A stretch of 17,688 nucleotides of DNA from Chloroflexota bacterium (GCA_026706395.1 JAPOYU010000049.1:1-17688); one strand, 5' to 3'. Positions 1 to 8,444 are shown, counted from the first letter of the stretch. Made by a program: numbers and translations. The notes: a model not told the origin generated them from the letters alone.

Positions 1-2158
1 CCTCAAGCGTCAGCGGTTCGAAAATGATGATCTCATCAATGCGATTCAAGAACTCCGGCCGGAAAGTATCACGCATGGCTTTCTCGATTTTGCGGTGGTC
101 GGCGACGGCTTCTTCATCGTTCTGCAAGAATCCCAATGCGCCGCCATGCCGGGCGAACTCGGTGCCTAGGTTGCTGGTCATAATCAGCACCGTGTTACGA
201 AAATCAACTACGTGACCCTGCCCATCAGTCATCCGGCCATCTTCAAGGACTTGCAACAGCGCGCTCCAAACATCGGGATGCGCCTTTTCGATCTCATCAA
301 AGAGGATCACGCGATACGGACGGCGGCGGATGGCTTCTGTCAGCTGGCCGCCGGCTTCATAACCGACATAGCCGGGCGGCGCGCCGAACAGACGACTAAC
401 CGTATGCTTCTCCCGGTATTCGCTCATGTCGACCCGCACGAGATTGTCCTCGTCATCAAACATGAATTCCGCCAGCGCCTTCGCCAATTCCGTCTTGCCG
501 ACGCCGCTCGAGCCGAGAAAGATGAACGATCCTATCGGCCGCTTCGGGTCTTTCAAGCCGCTGCGCGCCCGCCGGATCGCATCCGCCAGCGTCATAACCG
601 CCTTCTCTTGCCCGATGACGCGCTCCTTGAGCACATCCTCCATGCGCAGAAGCTTCTCCGATTCGGTCTCCAGCATGCTCTGCACCGGGATGCCGGTCCA
701 CTGTTCGACGACCTGCGCCACGTTGTCAGCCGTCACAAGCTCGTCGAGCGTGTTCTCCTGGCGCCATTTGTGATGCGAGTGTTCGTATTCTTCTTCGAAC
801 TGAATCCGCTGCATCTTGCAGTCGGCGGCCCGTTCGTAATCGCGGGAGAGACCGGCCGCCTGCTCCTCAAGCGCAAGCTGGTCAATGGTCTCGCGCAGTT
901 TCTTCAACTCAGGCGGCATGGAGAAAAGCGCGACGCGCAATTTCGCCGCCGCTTCATCCAGCAGGTCGATAGCCTTGTCCGGCAGTTTGCGCTCTGTCAG
1001 GTAGCGGGCGGAAAGGCGCGCCGCCGCTTCAATCGCGTCATCGGCGATATTGACGTTGTGATGCGCCTCGTAGCGATCGCGGATGCCGTACAGCATCTCG
1101 ATGCTGTCTTCAATACTCGGTTCTTCGACGAATATCGGGGCGAAGCGCCGGTCCAGCGCGCTGTCTTTCTCGATGTGTTGGCGATACTCATCCAAAGTGG
1201 TGGCGCCAACCGTCTGCAATTCGCCCCGCGCCAGCGCCGGTTTCATCATGTTGCCGGCATCCATCGCGCCAGCCGCCGCCCCCGCGCCGACAACTTGATG
1301 CAGCTCGTCGATAAACAAGATGATCTCGCCTTCAGAACGCTGAATCTCCTCGATTGTGCCTTTCAAGCGCTCCTCAAATTCGCCGCGGAAACGGCTGCCC
1401 GCCAGCATGCCGCTCAGGTCAAGCCGCAAAACGCGCTTGCCCAGCAGAAGATCCGGCACATCGTTGGCGGCGATCTTTTGCGCCAAACCTTCGACGATGG
1501 CGGTTTTGCCCACGCCCGCTTCCCCGATCAGCACCGGATTGTTCTTCGTCCGCCGGCTGAGCACTTGAATGACGCGCAATATCTCGCCATCGCGCCCAAT
1601 AACCGGATCGAGCTTGCCCTCCTGCGCCATACGGGTCAGATCGCGGCTGTATTTTTCCAGCGTGCGATAGCGGCTCTCAGCTTGAGGATCGGTGACGCGC
1701 TGGCCGCCGCGGATGTCCTTGACGGCGTCCGCCACCCGGTCGCGCGTGATGCCGTATTCCGCCATCGTATTGGCGACATCGGTATTGCGCTCATTCAGCA
1801 GCGCCAGGAAGATATGCTCCGTGCTGATGTATTCATCGCGCAGCCGGTTCGCCTCTTCGTTGGCGCGGTCTATGATGCTCTTCAGTCGAGGAGTAATGAA
1901 TACCTGGTTCGTGCCCTGACCGTAAATGGTCGCCGTGCGCGGGCTTTCCCGCAAGATATCGTCGATGCGGGAGCGCAAGGCGCCGACATCAACCGCCAGC
2001 CGCTCCAGTATCTGCGGGACGACGCCGTCCGTCTGTTCCAGCAGCGCCAGCAGGATGTGCTCGGTATCCACCTGGGAGTGACCGTAACGGTGCAGTATCT
2101 CATAGGCGCGGGCCGCGGCATCCTGCGCCCGTTCGGTAAATCGGTCAAATCGGATCAT
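1..2158 (-). CDS. clpC: ClpC-type Hsp100 AAA+ ATPase, 3' end cut by the window edge
   Basis: This is the ATPase/unfoldase partner of the ClpP protease in the cytoplasm; it unfolds proteins and threads them into ClpP. The visible 719 residues show a Clp N-domain with two repeats (about 1-150), then AAA-1 with Walker A GEAGVGKT (212-219) and Walker B ILFIDE (280-285). A short middle domain follows with a UVR-like segment ([11 protein letters not shown], 440-450). AAA-2 has Walker A GSSGVGKT (549-556), Walker B VILFDE (617-622) and arginine-finger region FRPEFLNR (699-706). The short UVR middle domain, in place of a long ClpB coiled coil, and an LGF tripeptide (675-677) where ClpA/ClpC carry the ClpP-docking IGL/VGF loop, favour ClpC over ClpB. 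The ATG at 2158 has AAGGA about 7 nt upstream. ClpC proteins are usually 810-850 residues, so roughly 100 C-terminal residues lie outside. The family is certain; ClpC rather than ClpB is likely. Confidence 0.95.
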   Translation of the reverse strand, partial: MIRFDRFTERAQDAAARAYEILHRYGHSQVDTEHILLALLEQTDGVVPQILERLAVDVGALRSRIDDILRESPRTATIYGQGTNQVFITPRLKSIIDRANEEANRLRDEYISTEHIFLALLNERNTDVANTMAEYGITRDRVADAVKDIRGGQRVTDPQAESRYRTLEKYSRDLTRMAQEGKLDPVIGRDGEILRVIQVLSRRTKNNPVLIGEAGVGKTAIVEGLAQKIAANDVPDLLLGKRVLRLDLSGMLAGSRFRGEFEERLKGTIEEIQRSEGEIILFIDELHQVVGAGAAAGAMDAGNMMKPALARGELQTVGATTLDEYRQHIEKDSALDRRFAPIFVEEPSIEDSIEMLYGIRDRYEAHHNVNIADDAIEAAARLSARYLTERKLPDKAIDLLDEAAAKLRVALFSMPPELKKLRETIDQLALEEQAAGLSRDYERAADCKMQRIQFEEEYEHSHHKWRQENTLDELVTADNVAQVVEQWTGIPVQSMLETESEKLLRMEDVLKERVIGQEKAVMTLADAIRRARSGLKDPKRPIGSFIFLGSSGVGKTELAKALAEFMFDDEDNLVRVDMSEYREKHTVSRLFGAPPGYVGYEAGGQLTEAIRRRPYRVILFDEIEKAHPDVWSALLQVLEDGRMTDGQGHVVDFRNTVLIMTSNLGTEFARHGGALGFLQNDEEAVADHRKIEKAMRDTFRPEFLNRIDEIIIFEPLTLE

Positions 2159-2266
2159 TGATCATCCTTGAGTGCGGCACATCTGTTTCGCCGAATCATC
2201 CATCGGTAAAGGCGAATTCGGCTCTTGAACAGTCCTGCGGCGGCATGCCTCGGCTGGATTGTCTCT

Positions 2267-2272
2267 ATTGTA
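2267..2272 (-). promoter_or_regulatory. candidate -10 box for clpC
   Basis: TACAAT on the minus strand, one mismatch from TATAAT, lies about 108 nt upstream of the clpC ATG within the 227-bp gap 2159-2385. No convincing -35 hexamer sits 16-18 nt upstream, so this is weak. The flanking GTACAATAG is identical to the candidate -10 of the DUF433 gene. The rest of the gap shows no CIRCE or complete HAIR element. A lone CTTGAGT (2166-2172, plus strand) resembles half of a HspR site, but its partner half is absent. Confidence 0.3.
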
Positions 2273-2385
2273 CAGTTCAGATGGATTTCCGCATGGCATT
2301 CATATAAGGATAATGGCGTAACATAAGATTTGCATTGGTACGCTGGCCTACGATAGAACCGGCTGCGGGAAGGCACAGGCATTTC

Positions 2386-3573
2386 CTAACGTGGTTGATT
2401 CTCACGCACCAGCCCCTCATAAACCCCCTCCAACGCCTCCGCCACCTTGTCCCAAGTGTGCCGCTCCTCGACCAACCGCCGCGCCTGAGCACCCATCTCC
2501 CGCTGTTTCTCGCCGTCTCGCAGCAGTTCGCGCAAGCTATCGGCGAAGGCCTCAACAGCTGCCTCAACCACGTAGCCGGCGCCCGCCGCCTCGACATCGT
2601 CCATGTTGCAGCCCGGCGAAATCACTACCGGCAGCCCCGCCGCCATCGCCTCCAACACGGCGATCGACTGCCCCTCGCCGTTGGCAGGCAATGCGAAAAT
2701 ATCGCCCGCCGCCAGCGCGTCCAGTCGCGCCTCGCCGGCCAGATAACCCGTGAAAATGATTCGCGGATCTCCGTCTGCAAGGGTCCGCAATTGCGGCATC
2801 ATGCCCTCGTCGGGACCGACAATCAGCAAGCGCGAATCGGCCACATCAGCGGCAAGAAACGCTTTGATTAGGATATCCACGCCTTTCCGCGCCTGCAGCC
2901 GCCCCAGGAACAGCACGGTCGGCGAATCCCCCATGCGGTAGCGCTCGCGAAACCCTGCCGCAGCGGGCAAAGGAGAGAACTCGCTGAGAGCAACCCCGTT
3001 CGGAATCGCGCGGAATCCTGTCGGCCGCTTGCGAGCGCCAAAGCCGCTCCAGAGCGACTTGGCTTCGGCTAGCTCTGTTTCGGTCAAGGCGATGACATGA
3101 TCTATCCGCAAGGCGATGCCAGGACTCAGCAGGCGATCCCAGGCTGACTTAAACCGACTGCGGCCGGTCGAGAGGTTGAGCGTCCCATGCGGAGATAGCA
3201 CGATCGGCTTGCCAAGGCGCCGAGCAACCGGCGCAACAAGCAAATTCTCCATCGTCCGGAATTCGTGAATATGCACAACATCCACGGACGGTAGTATCTT
3301 CTCAGCAATTTTGCGCATGCCGCGAGGCGTGGAGAGATTCCAGCGACCCCGCAGCCAAGGCAGCACATTGCGGCAGCGCAGGACTCGCACGCCATCAATC
3401 ATCTCGTCTCGCGAGCCGCCGTAGCACCGCGTCTGATTAAGCGCGTCTGTAGTCAACACCGTCACTTGATGCCCGCGTTCGGATAGCGCCCCAGCCATGC
3501 CCTCGACCGACCGCACGACGCCGCCGAAAGCGTAAGCCGGTCGATAATAGGGCGTGACCTGCAAGATGCGCAT
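2386..3573 (-). CDS. GT4-family glycosyltransferase
   Basis: This is a 395-residue cytoplasmic GT-B retaining glycosyltransferase, probably using a nucleotide sugar to extend a lipid-linked glycan. The N-terminal acceptor domain starts MRILQVTPYYRPAYAFGG, with the glycine-rich GGVVR loop at 17-21 typical of GT4. The C-terminal donor domain has GRLQARKG (224-231) and the EX7E motif E300/E308 within NGEGQSIAVLEAMAAG, followed by LPVV. Length is normal for the family. The ATG follows the flippase stop by 4 nt, and its ribosome site (GGTGAGG) overlaps that stop codon, so the two genes are transcribed together and perhaps translationally coupled. This fits exopolysaccharide or O-antigen-like assembly. 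The exact donor and acceptor sugars cannot be read from sequence. Confidence 0.9.
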   Translation of the reverse strand: MRILQVTPYYRPAYAFGGVVRSVEGMAGALSERGHQVTVLTTDALNQTRCYGGSRDEMIDGVRVLRCRNVLPWLRGRWNLSTPRGMRKIAEKILPSVDVVHIHEFRTMENLLVAPVARRLGKPIVLSPHGTLNLSTGRSRFKSAWDRLLSPGIALRIDHVIALTETELAEAKSLWSGFGARKRPTGFRAIPNGVALSEFSPLPAAAGFRERYRMGDSPTVLFLGRLQARKGVDILIKAFLAADVADSRLLIVGPDEGMMPQLRTLADGDPRIIFTGYLAGEARLDALAAGDIFALPANGEGQSIAVLEAMAAGLPVVISPGCNMDDVEAAGAGYVVEAAVEAFADSLRELLRDGEKQREMGAQARRLVEERHTWDKVAEALEGVYEGLVRENQPR

Positions 3574-3577
3574 GTCC

Positions 3578-5089
3578 TCACCAGCTCAATTCCACATCGC
3601 GCTTCCAAAATCGCAGCAGCCTTGCCGCGCCCGGCAGCGTCGATGCGAGCCGGTAGATCAAGTCCCAGTCTTCCGAACTCAATACGCGCAGCAAAAGGAC
3701 GCCGCCGATATAAACGCCGAGACCGCCGAGCAAGGGCAGGGCGATGAATTGCTCCCGCAGCGCAAGCATAACCAGCGCGCTAGGAAGTGCGATTGGAATG
3801 AGCCGGAGGGCGCTGCGGGCGATGCGCCCGGGTTGCCAGCCCAGCGCGCGGAAGCTCGTCAATAGCAGGACGACGACCAGCGCTTCGCCAACGATTGAAG
3901 CGGCCACGGCCCCGCGGGGATCGCCCCAACTGCTGAGCAAAACGGCCGTCAATGTGATGTTGAGCGCCAGACTGACGGCGCGTATCAGCAGCAGTCGCCG
4001 CTGGCGGTTTTGAATCAGCATGCCTTTGGTAAAGGCGTTTCCAAAAATCGTGATCGCGGTAAACCAGACCAGCAGACGCAGAATGCCGACTGACGGTTCA
4101 TAGGCCTCGCCGAGCAGCGGAACGATGATCTTGTCCGCCAGAATACTGATGCTCAATGCCATCGGCGCGCCGACCAGCAACATATATAGCGCCAGCTTCT
4201 CTATCATGAAGCCGAAGAGTGGATTGCGCCCGTCGTCGTGGTAGCGCGAAAGAAGGGGATAGGCAGCGACCAACACCGACGTGCTGAAGAGCTCGATCAG
4301 GCCGAAGTTGATGACGAAGGCGGCCGTCAAGTATCCGGTCACGGTCTCGCTGAGTATGCCGGTCGTCAACAGCTTGTCCGAATGGTTGTATGCGAGCTGC
4401 AAGAATGCCGACAATGCCAGCGGCGCGCTATTGATGATCAGCGGCTTGGCGACCGCGCTGTCGACGGGAAGCTGCGGTTTAACGCCCGCGCGCAGATTCA
4501 GCCCGACCAGCACGATTGATCGAAGTGTGCCCGACGCTATGGCTGCCCCATACACGCCCAGTAGCCCCCAGCCCGCGCTCAATGCCAGCAACGCCAATGC
4601 GATACGCAGAGCGATATGTAGGACTTCGACCAGCGACGTCTCCACCATGCGCTCTTGCGCCAGAAGCAAGTCGTAACCCATATTGCCGAAAAGATCGATG
4701 AAGATGTTTATCCCTGCCAGTGCGGCAAAGGCGCGCAGCGTCTCGCTGTACCCGATAGCGAATCCGTTCATGCCGGCGTATGCCAACAGGGCGAGCACGG
4801 TCTGCGTGAAGAGCATGGCGGTCCAGTACCTGCCCGCCTTCTCCGGCTCGCGCGCCACATCGCGGATGACGATCAAGCCCATGCCAAAGCTCGCGACCGA
4901 GGCGGCCGTGACCATCATGCCGCCCACCGTGCCGTAGATGCCGTACTCGGTGGGCCCGAGCAAGACCGACAGCGTGATCTGCCAGATGTAAAGCGCGCCT
5001 TTGCTGATGACGCTGGCGAGCATCAACACGCTCACATTGCGCGCGGCCCGTCGGGCATCCCTGCCGGAGATCGTGGCGGTTTCAGACAA
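3578..5089 (-). CDS. Polysaccharide flippase (Wzx/MOP superfamily)
   Basis: This 503-residue polytopic inner-membrane protein probably flips lipid-linked oligosaccharide across the membrane. It shows about 12-14 hydrophobic segments from residue 20 to 470, and the basic cytoplasmic start (RDARRAARN, 10-18) before the first helix is typical of MOP flippases. The family signature LGPTEYGIYGTVGG (44-57) after helix 1 matches the polysaccharide-synthesis flippase pattern. The start is a TTG at 5089 with only a weak ribosome site. The next in-frame ATG (5023) would cut into helix 1, so TTG is preferred. It is the first gene of a two-gene operon with the GT4 transferase. A teichoic-acid or lipid II-like flippase role is an alternative, but no peptidoglycan genes are nearby. 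Confidence 0.9.
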   Translation of the reverse strand: MSETATISGRDARRAARNVSVLMLASVISKGALYIWQITLSVLLGPTEYGIYGTVGGMMVTAASVASFGMGLIVIRDVAREPEKAGRYWTAMLFTQTVLALLAYAGMNGFAIGYSETLRAFAALAGINIFIDLFGNMGYDLLLAQERMVETSLVEVLHIALRIALALLALSAGWGLLGVYGAAIASGTLRSIVLVGLNLRAGVKPQLPVDSAVAKPLIINSAPLALSAFLQLAYNHSDKLLTTGILSETVTGYLTAAFVINFGLIELFSTSVLVAAYPLLSRYHDDGRNPLFGFMIEKLALYMLLVGAPMALSISILADKIIVPLLGEAYEPSVGILRLLVWFTAITIFGNAFTKGMLIQNRQRRLLLIRAVSLALNITLTAVLLSSWGDPRGAVAASIVGEALVVVLLLTSFRALGWQPGRIARSALRLIPIALPSALVMLALREQFIALPLLGGLGVYIGGVLLLRVLSSEDWDLIYRLASTLPGAARLLRFWKRDVELSW

Positions 5090-5122
5090 AGTGCTCAGTC
5101 TCGACTTGTAGCGTCAAAGCAG

Positions 5123-5150
5123 AATCTAGCCCAAAGGCTACAATTAACAA
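5123..5150 (-). promoter_or_regulatory. candidate promoter of flippase-glycosyltransferase operon, with dyad in the spacer
   Basis: On the minus strand TTGTTA (5150-5145) and TAGATT (5128-5123) are spaced by 16 nt, each matching four of six consensus bases, and would start transcription about 27 nt before the TTG codon. A perfect small dyad TAGCC-CAAA-GGCTA (5127-5140) fills the spacer and touches the -10 box, as an operator might. The rest of the 339-bp divergent gap (5090-5428) holds repeat copy 1 and the ribosome site of the FolC-like gene; I see no gene there. Confidence 0.35.
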
Positions 5151-5229
5151 AGGGGAAATGGGGCATGGCGCCAAGGCCGCTGCACGATTCCCGGGCGTCT
5201 GCTGTCGCGGCTTCGCAAGAAGAGCGGTG

Positions 5230-5351
5230 AATACTAAGGGTATCATGTCTCCTTGCAATCAAAAATGAAATCTCTGTGCCCTCTGTGTCTCTGTGGTGAA
5301 TCCCCCTGTGCAGAACTCGCTATGCCTCGCAAGTCCTTGAAATTCGCCACT
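5230..5351 (+). repeat. dispersed CTCTGTG-unit repeat, copy 1
   Basis: The core TCTCTGTGCCCTCTGTGT (5271-5288), followed by CTCTGTGGTG, is built of 8-9 nt CTCTGTG units. Homology to copy 2 (6788-6909) runs well beyond this core. It includes an AT-rich left flank (TCAAAAATGAAAT) and a right flank containing CAAGTCCTTGAAATTCGCCACT, which aligns to CAAGTCCTCGAAATCCGCCACT in copy 2. CCTGTGCAG...TCGCTAT is shared with copy 3. There is no transposase and no clear terminal inverted repeat, so it resembles the widespread non-coding CACAGAG-type bacterial repeats rather than an insertion sequence. Confidence 0.8.
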
Positions 5352-5428
5352 TATGTTCGCAAGCCGGTTCTAGAGTTGGCGCGCTTCATTCGCTATGATT
5401 ACCCGCTGAAAACAGGGGAACTACACCG

Positions 5429-6775
5429 ATGATTCAGTCGATGGACGAGGCGATTCGCTTTATTTTCGCCACCCGCCGCCGTCTGGATTCCGCCCCGCGC
5501 GGCCCGGACGAATATACACGCGACATCACGCCGACGCGCAATCTGCTGGAGCGGGAAAACCTGCTCGCTGTCGAGCGCGACTATGTGGTCGTGACCGGCA
5601 GCCGCGGTAAAGGCTCGGTCACCGCCATCATGGCCAAGCTGCTGGAAGCGCTTGGGCATCGCGTCGGGACCGTTACCAGCCCGCACCTTGTTCACTGGAA
5701 CGAGCGGATTCGTGTGGACGGGCGCATGATCCCGACACCTGACTTTCTGCGGATTCTCAATGGCTTGCGGCCGATCATTGACGATATCACGGCGGACCTG
5801 AACGAATCGCGGTATCTGAGCCCCCAAGGCATATTCCTGGCCATCGCCCTGCGCTATTTTGCTGAGACCGGCGTCGATGTTGCCGTGCTCGAAGTCGGGC
5901 GCGGCGGCCGCTTCGACGATGTGGCGGTCGTGCCGAATACGCTGTCGGTCTTCACGCCGATCATGCTGGAACATACCTCTCTGCTCGGCGATACCCTGGA
6001 TCGAATCGCCTGGCACAAAGCGGGCATCATCAAGAGCGGGGGACGCGTGATCACCCTCACGCAAGCGCCGGCGGTCATAGACGTCATTCGCCGGGAATGC
6101 GCTGAACAGGAGGCGCAGTTGGATTGCCTATTCGAAGAGGACTTGGCGCGCTGGGTCGCCTGTCGCGAGGATGGGCAGTTGATTCGGCTGCATCCCTACG
6201 GCGAGCTTGATTTGCCCATGCTGGGTAGCTATCAGATCGAGAACGCCACACTCGCCATCCGGGCGGTGGAGCTCCTGGAGCGGCGCGAAACGCGATTGGA
6301 CGCGAATTGGATCGACACGGTTCGCCTCGGCTTGACCCAGGTCCAGTGGCGCGGGCGTGTGCAAAAGCTCGACGATTGCCCGGCGATCTACGTCGATGGC
6401 GCCATCACGGTTAGCTCGGCGGAGTCATTTGTCGCGAGTTTGCAGCGCCGGTTTCGGGGGCCCGTCGTGTCCATCGTCGGCATCCCCCGCGACCGTGACT
6501 ACGCCGGCGTGTATAGGGTGATGGCGAACGTGAGCCGGGCGCTGATCATCACCGAGACCGATATCAATCCCAATACGCGCTTTCCAACTCGCGAACAGGC
6601 GCTGACAGCCGCGCAGGACCTGCATAACAGCGCCCACTATCGCAAGGACCTGCCGGCCGCGCTGAAGCTGGCGCGATCCTTGGCGGGAGAGTCCGGCGCG
6701 ATTCTCATGGCGCTGTCTCTCATGCTCGTCGGCGAATGTATGCTCATCTGGGATGTCGATACGACTGCGATTTGA
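5429..6775 (+). CDS. FolC-like Mur ligase family protein (folylpolyglutamate/dihydrofolate synthase-like)
   Basis: This 448-residue protein has the FolC layout. By homology it would join glutamate to folate using ATP. The N-terminal domain carries a P-loop GSRGKGS (57-63, usually GTNGKGS), SPHLVHWNERIRVDG (84-98, the folate/Omega-loop region), LEVGRGGRFD (154-163) and HKAGIIK (196-202), the latter next to the usual carbamylated lysine. GSYQIENATLAIRA (266-279) marks the hinge into the C-terminal Rossmann-like domain. There the normally invariant DGAHNP reads DGAITV (323-328), with WRGRVQ (308-312) just before it. The ATG has AGGGGA about 9 nt upstream. The gene stands alone between two direct repeat copies, with no other folate genes beside it. 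It could be a genuine but divergent FolC or a Mur-ligase relative with another substrate. Confidence 0.8.
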   Translation: MIQSMDEAIRFIFATRRRLDSAPRGPDEYTRDITPTRNLLERENLLAVERDYVVVTGSRGKGSVTAIMAKLLEALGHRVGTVTSPHLVHWNERIRVDGRMIPTPDFLRILNGLRPIIDDITADLNESRYLSPQGIFLAIALRYFAETGVDVAVLEVGRGGRFDDVAVVPNTLSVFTPIMLEHTSLLGDTLDRIAWHKAGIIKSGGRVITLTQAPAVIDVIRRECAEQEAQLDCLFEEDLARWVACREDGQLIRLHPYGELDLPMLGSYQIENATLAIRAVELLERRETRLDANWIDTVRLGLTQVQWRGRVQKLDDCPAIYVDGAITVSSAESFVASLQRRFRGPVVSIVGIPRDRDYAGVYRVMANVSRALIITETDINPNTRFPTREQALTAAQDLHNSAHYRKDLPAALKLARSLAGESGAILMALSLMLVGECMLIWDVDTTAI

Positions 6776-6787
6776 CGGGGAGTGTCT

Positions 6788-6909
6788 AATACAGAGGATG
6801 TATAATCTCTATGCCATCAAAAAATAAAATCTCTGTGCTCTCTGTGTCTCTGTGGTGAATCCAGTGTATGAAATTCGGTATGAATCCCAAGTCCTCGAAA
6901 TCCGCCACT
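6788..6909 (+). repeat. dispersed CTCTGTG-unit repeat, copy 2
   Basis: This copy has the same orientation and nearly the same extent as copy 1: core ATCTCTGTGCTCTCTGTGT, then CTCTGTGGTGAATCC, and the shared right flank ending CGCCACT. It fills most of the 151-bp gap between the FolC-like gene and the methyltransferase and ends 17 nt before the latter's ATG. The divergence from copy 1 consists of scattered substitutions and small indels. On the minus strand it reads as HRDTESTE-like peptides, a hallmark of false ORFs made by this repeat type. Confidence 0.8.
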
Positions 6910-6926
6910 CCCTTTAACCGACTGCA

Positions 6927-7685
6927 ATGACTCAACTGGGCGACCGATACGCAAGCACGCGCAAGTCCTGGGAAAACATCTGGGACAAAGCCTCGATTGA
7001 AGCCGAACTTGAGGCGGCTGGTTACGCCCGGGCCCAGGAAACAATCCGCGCTTATTTGCCCTTTCTCTCCAAAGCTGATGCGCATCTGGAGGCGGGCAGC
7101 GGCTTGAGCGCCATCGTCATCACGCTGCGGAATCTCGGCTACGATGTCCATGGTCTGGATTACGCGGTCAACGCCTTGCGCGCCTCACATCGCCATGACG
7201 ATTCCCTTCCCTTGGCGGCTGGCGATGTTCATCAACTGCCATATCGCGATAACTGCTTCGGCAGCTATCTTTCCTTTGGCGTCCTTGAACACTTCGAGCA
7301 CGGGATGCTGCCGGCTTTGAAAGAGGCCTATCGCGTGGTCAAGCCCGGCGGCGTAGTCGTCTTGACGATTCCCTATCCCAATCTCATCTACAAGCTCGTT
7401 CAGTATCGACGAAAGCGCGCTCGCGCAGGACCGCTTGCCGATGACAGCTTCTATGAAAGCGCCTACACCCGTCAGCAGCTTACGGAAATCGTTACCGAAG
7501 CCGGCTTCAAGGTGGAGCTCTGCGAAGCTGCCAGCCACGCTTTCACGCTTTGGGGGCTTGGCGGGCTGTTTCGCGCGTCAGGTTACTATAAGACCAGCCA
7601 ACTGGCCGATTGCGCCGGGTCACTGCTCAAACGCATTCTGCCCTGGCCCTTCAACTTTAGCACGCTGATCATCGCGCGAAAATGA
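6927..7685 (+). CDS. Class I SAM-dependent methyltransferase
   Basis: This 252-residue cytoplasmic methyltransferase of the Methyltransf_11 type transfers a methyl group from SAM to an unidentified small molecule or glycan. Motif I is LEAGSGLSA (54-62). The acidic residue ending strand 2 is D78 (GLDYA), GDVHQLPYRDNCFG (99-112) binds the adenine side, and SFGVLEHF (116-123) is the post-I motif. RVVKPGG (136-142) and TIPYPN (147-152) complete strands 4-5. The C-terminal segment (205-252) is rich in hydrophobic and aromatic residues and may dock a lipid or cap the active site. No Shine-Dalgarno is visible before the ATG, which begins 17 nt after repeat copy 2, so the repeat could supply the leader. 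The substrate cannot be assigned. A link to the glycan genes upstream is possible but unproven. Confidence 0.85.
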   Translation: MTQLGDRYASTRKSWENIWDKASIEAELEAAGYARAQETIRAYLPFLSKADAHLEAGSGLSAIVITLRNLGYDVHGLDYAVNALRASHRHDDSLPLAAGDVHQLPYRDNCFGSYLSFGVLEHFEHGMLPALKEAYRVVKPGGVVVLTIPYPNLIYKLVQYRRKRARAGPLADDSFYESAYTRQQLTEIVTEAGFKVELCEAASHAFTLWGLGGLFRASGYYKTSQLADCAGSLLKRILPWPFNFSTLIIARK

Positions 7686-7695
7686 CGGTCGCTGA

Positions 7696-7724
7696 TTGAC
7701 AAAGGCGCGGCTATTCAGTAGCCT
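7696..7724 (+). promoter_or_regulatory. candidate promoter of cupin/MetE-like/HisD-like operon
   Basis: A perfect TTGACA (7696-7701) is followed after 17 nt by TAGCCT (7719-7724), a poor -10 matching three of six. The good -35 with a weak -10 is what an activator- or repressor-controlled promoter often shows, and a dyad operator lies just downstream. Confidence 0.4.
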
Positions 7725-7734
7725 TCGGCGCAAG

Positions 7735-7746
7735 GTTAGTGCTAAC
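7735..7746. promoter_or_regulatory. LacI-like operator dyad
   Basis: GTTAG-TG-CTAAC is a perfect 5+5 inverted repeat with a 2-nt centre, very like the TTAGCGCTAA-type operators of LacI-family repressors. It lies between the candidate -10 and the ribosome site, a classic position for repression. An upstream GTG (7739) that would extend the cupin ORF falls inside it, which argues that translation starts at 7772. No LacI gene is in the window. Confidence 0.45.
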
Positions 7747-7771
7747 GCAACTCTGCGGAGAGAGCGATTCC

Positions 7772-8428
7772 ATGAATCATCCGAAACAGACGCAAGAGAG
7801 CATGGCGGCGCGCATCATGCGCTTTGAAGAGCTCAAGCATAAGGGCATCCCCATCATGTTCATCGACAGCATGCTGCCCGGCCACATGCGCATGAATTAC
7901 GCCGTGATTGGCGATACCGCGGCGGAAAACCCCGATTACAGCATTCAACGCGCCATCACCGCGCCGCATCGTTACCAGATAGGAATGGCCTGGGCGCCGC
8001 CAGGCTGCGGTCCCGCCTGGCATACGCACGACTACGTCGAATCCTTCTTCATTCTGGCAGGACCTTGGACCTTCTACTGGGGCAATGAAGACGATCCCGA
8101 GAAAGTCGAGGGCGAATTCGTTCTTGACGAATGGGACATGATATCGCTGCCGCCGGGCATGTATCGCAGCTTTGAGTATTCCGGCGACTCGATCGGCTGG
8201 TTCTTCGCCGTGCTGGAATCGCACAAGGTCTACGAAGGCAAAGACCCCTACTGGTCGCCGCAGATCGAATCGCAAGCGCGGGACAACGGCTACGAAGCCG
8301 ACGCGCGCGGCAAGATGGTCCACCCGCCGGACTACGAAACGCAGAAAGCGCAGCAAAACGATTATCTCTTGAAGACATTTCGCGAGCTGACCGGGGTCGA
8401 ATTGCAGGACTTTCGTCCGCCGCGTTAG
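7772..8428 (+). CDS. Cupin domain protein
   Basis: This is a 218-residue soluble single-cupin protein. Cupin motif 1 is clear: GPAWHTHDYVESFFILAG, with metal ligands H84, H86 and E90. Motif 2 reads LPPGMYRSF (126-134), where the fourth ligand, usually His, is R132. Metal binding would therefore use three ligands, or the protein is a non-canonical cupin. The sequence around it is rich in aromatics (FYWG, GWFF), which suggests a hydrophobic pocket. The ATG at 7772 has GGAGAG about 7 nt upstream; an earlier in-frame GTG sits in the operator and is rejected. It is the first gene of a probable three-gene operon, 16 nt before the MetE-like gene. A dioxygenase, isomerase, lyase or binding role are all possible; the partner genes point to small-molecule catabolism. 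Confidence 0.85.
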   Translation: MNHPKQTQESMAARIMRFEELKHKGIPIMFIDSMLPGHMRMNYAVIGDTAAENPDYSIQRAITAPHRYQIGMAWAPPGCGPAWHTHDYVESFFILAGPWTFYWGNEDDPEKVEGEFVLDEWDMISLPPGMYRSFEYSGDSIGWFFAVLESHKVYEGKDPYWSPQIESQARDNGYEADARGKMVHPPDYETQKAQQNDYLLKTFRELTGVELQDFRPPR

Positions 8429-8444
8429 AGAGGGGAAAGCAACC

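Noticed and set aside
212..2161. 649-codon open frame on the plus strand
   Set aside because: It lies fully antisense to clpC, whose translation matches Clp ATPases throughout. The frame is kept open by GC-rich codon bias; the protein is Arg/His-rich with no recognisable domain.
2166..2172. CTTGAGT half of a HspR (HAIR) operator upstream of clpC
   Set aside because: The second half ACTCAAG at the required spacing is missing.
2155..2382. 75-codon minus-strand frame overlapping the clpC ATG as ATGA
   Set aside because: It could be a leader gene by position, but its composition (Arg/Cys-rich), lack of a ribosome site and lack of family features do not support coding.
6786..7151. minus-strand frames with HRDTESTE-like peptides
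   Set aside because: They are translations of repeat copy 2 and the antisense of the methyltransferase gene.
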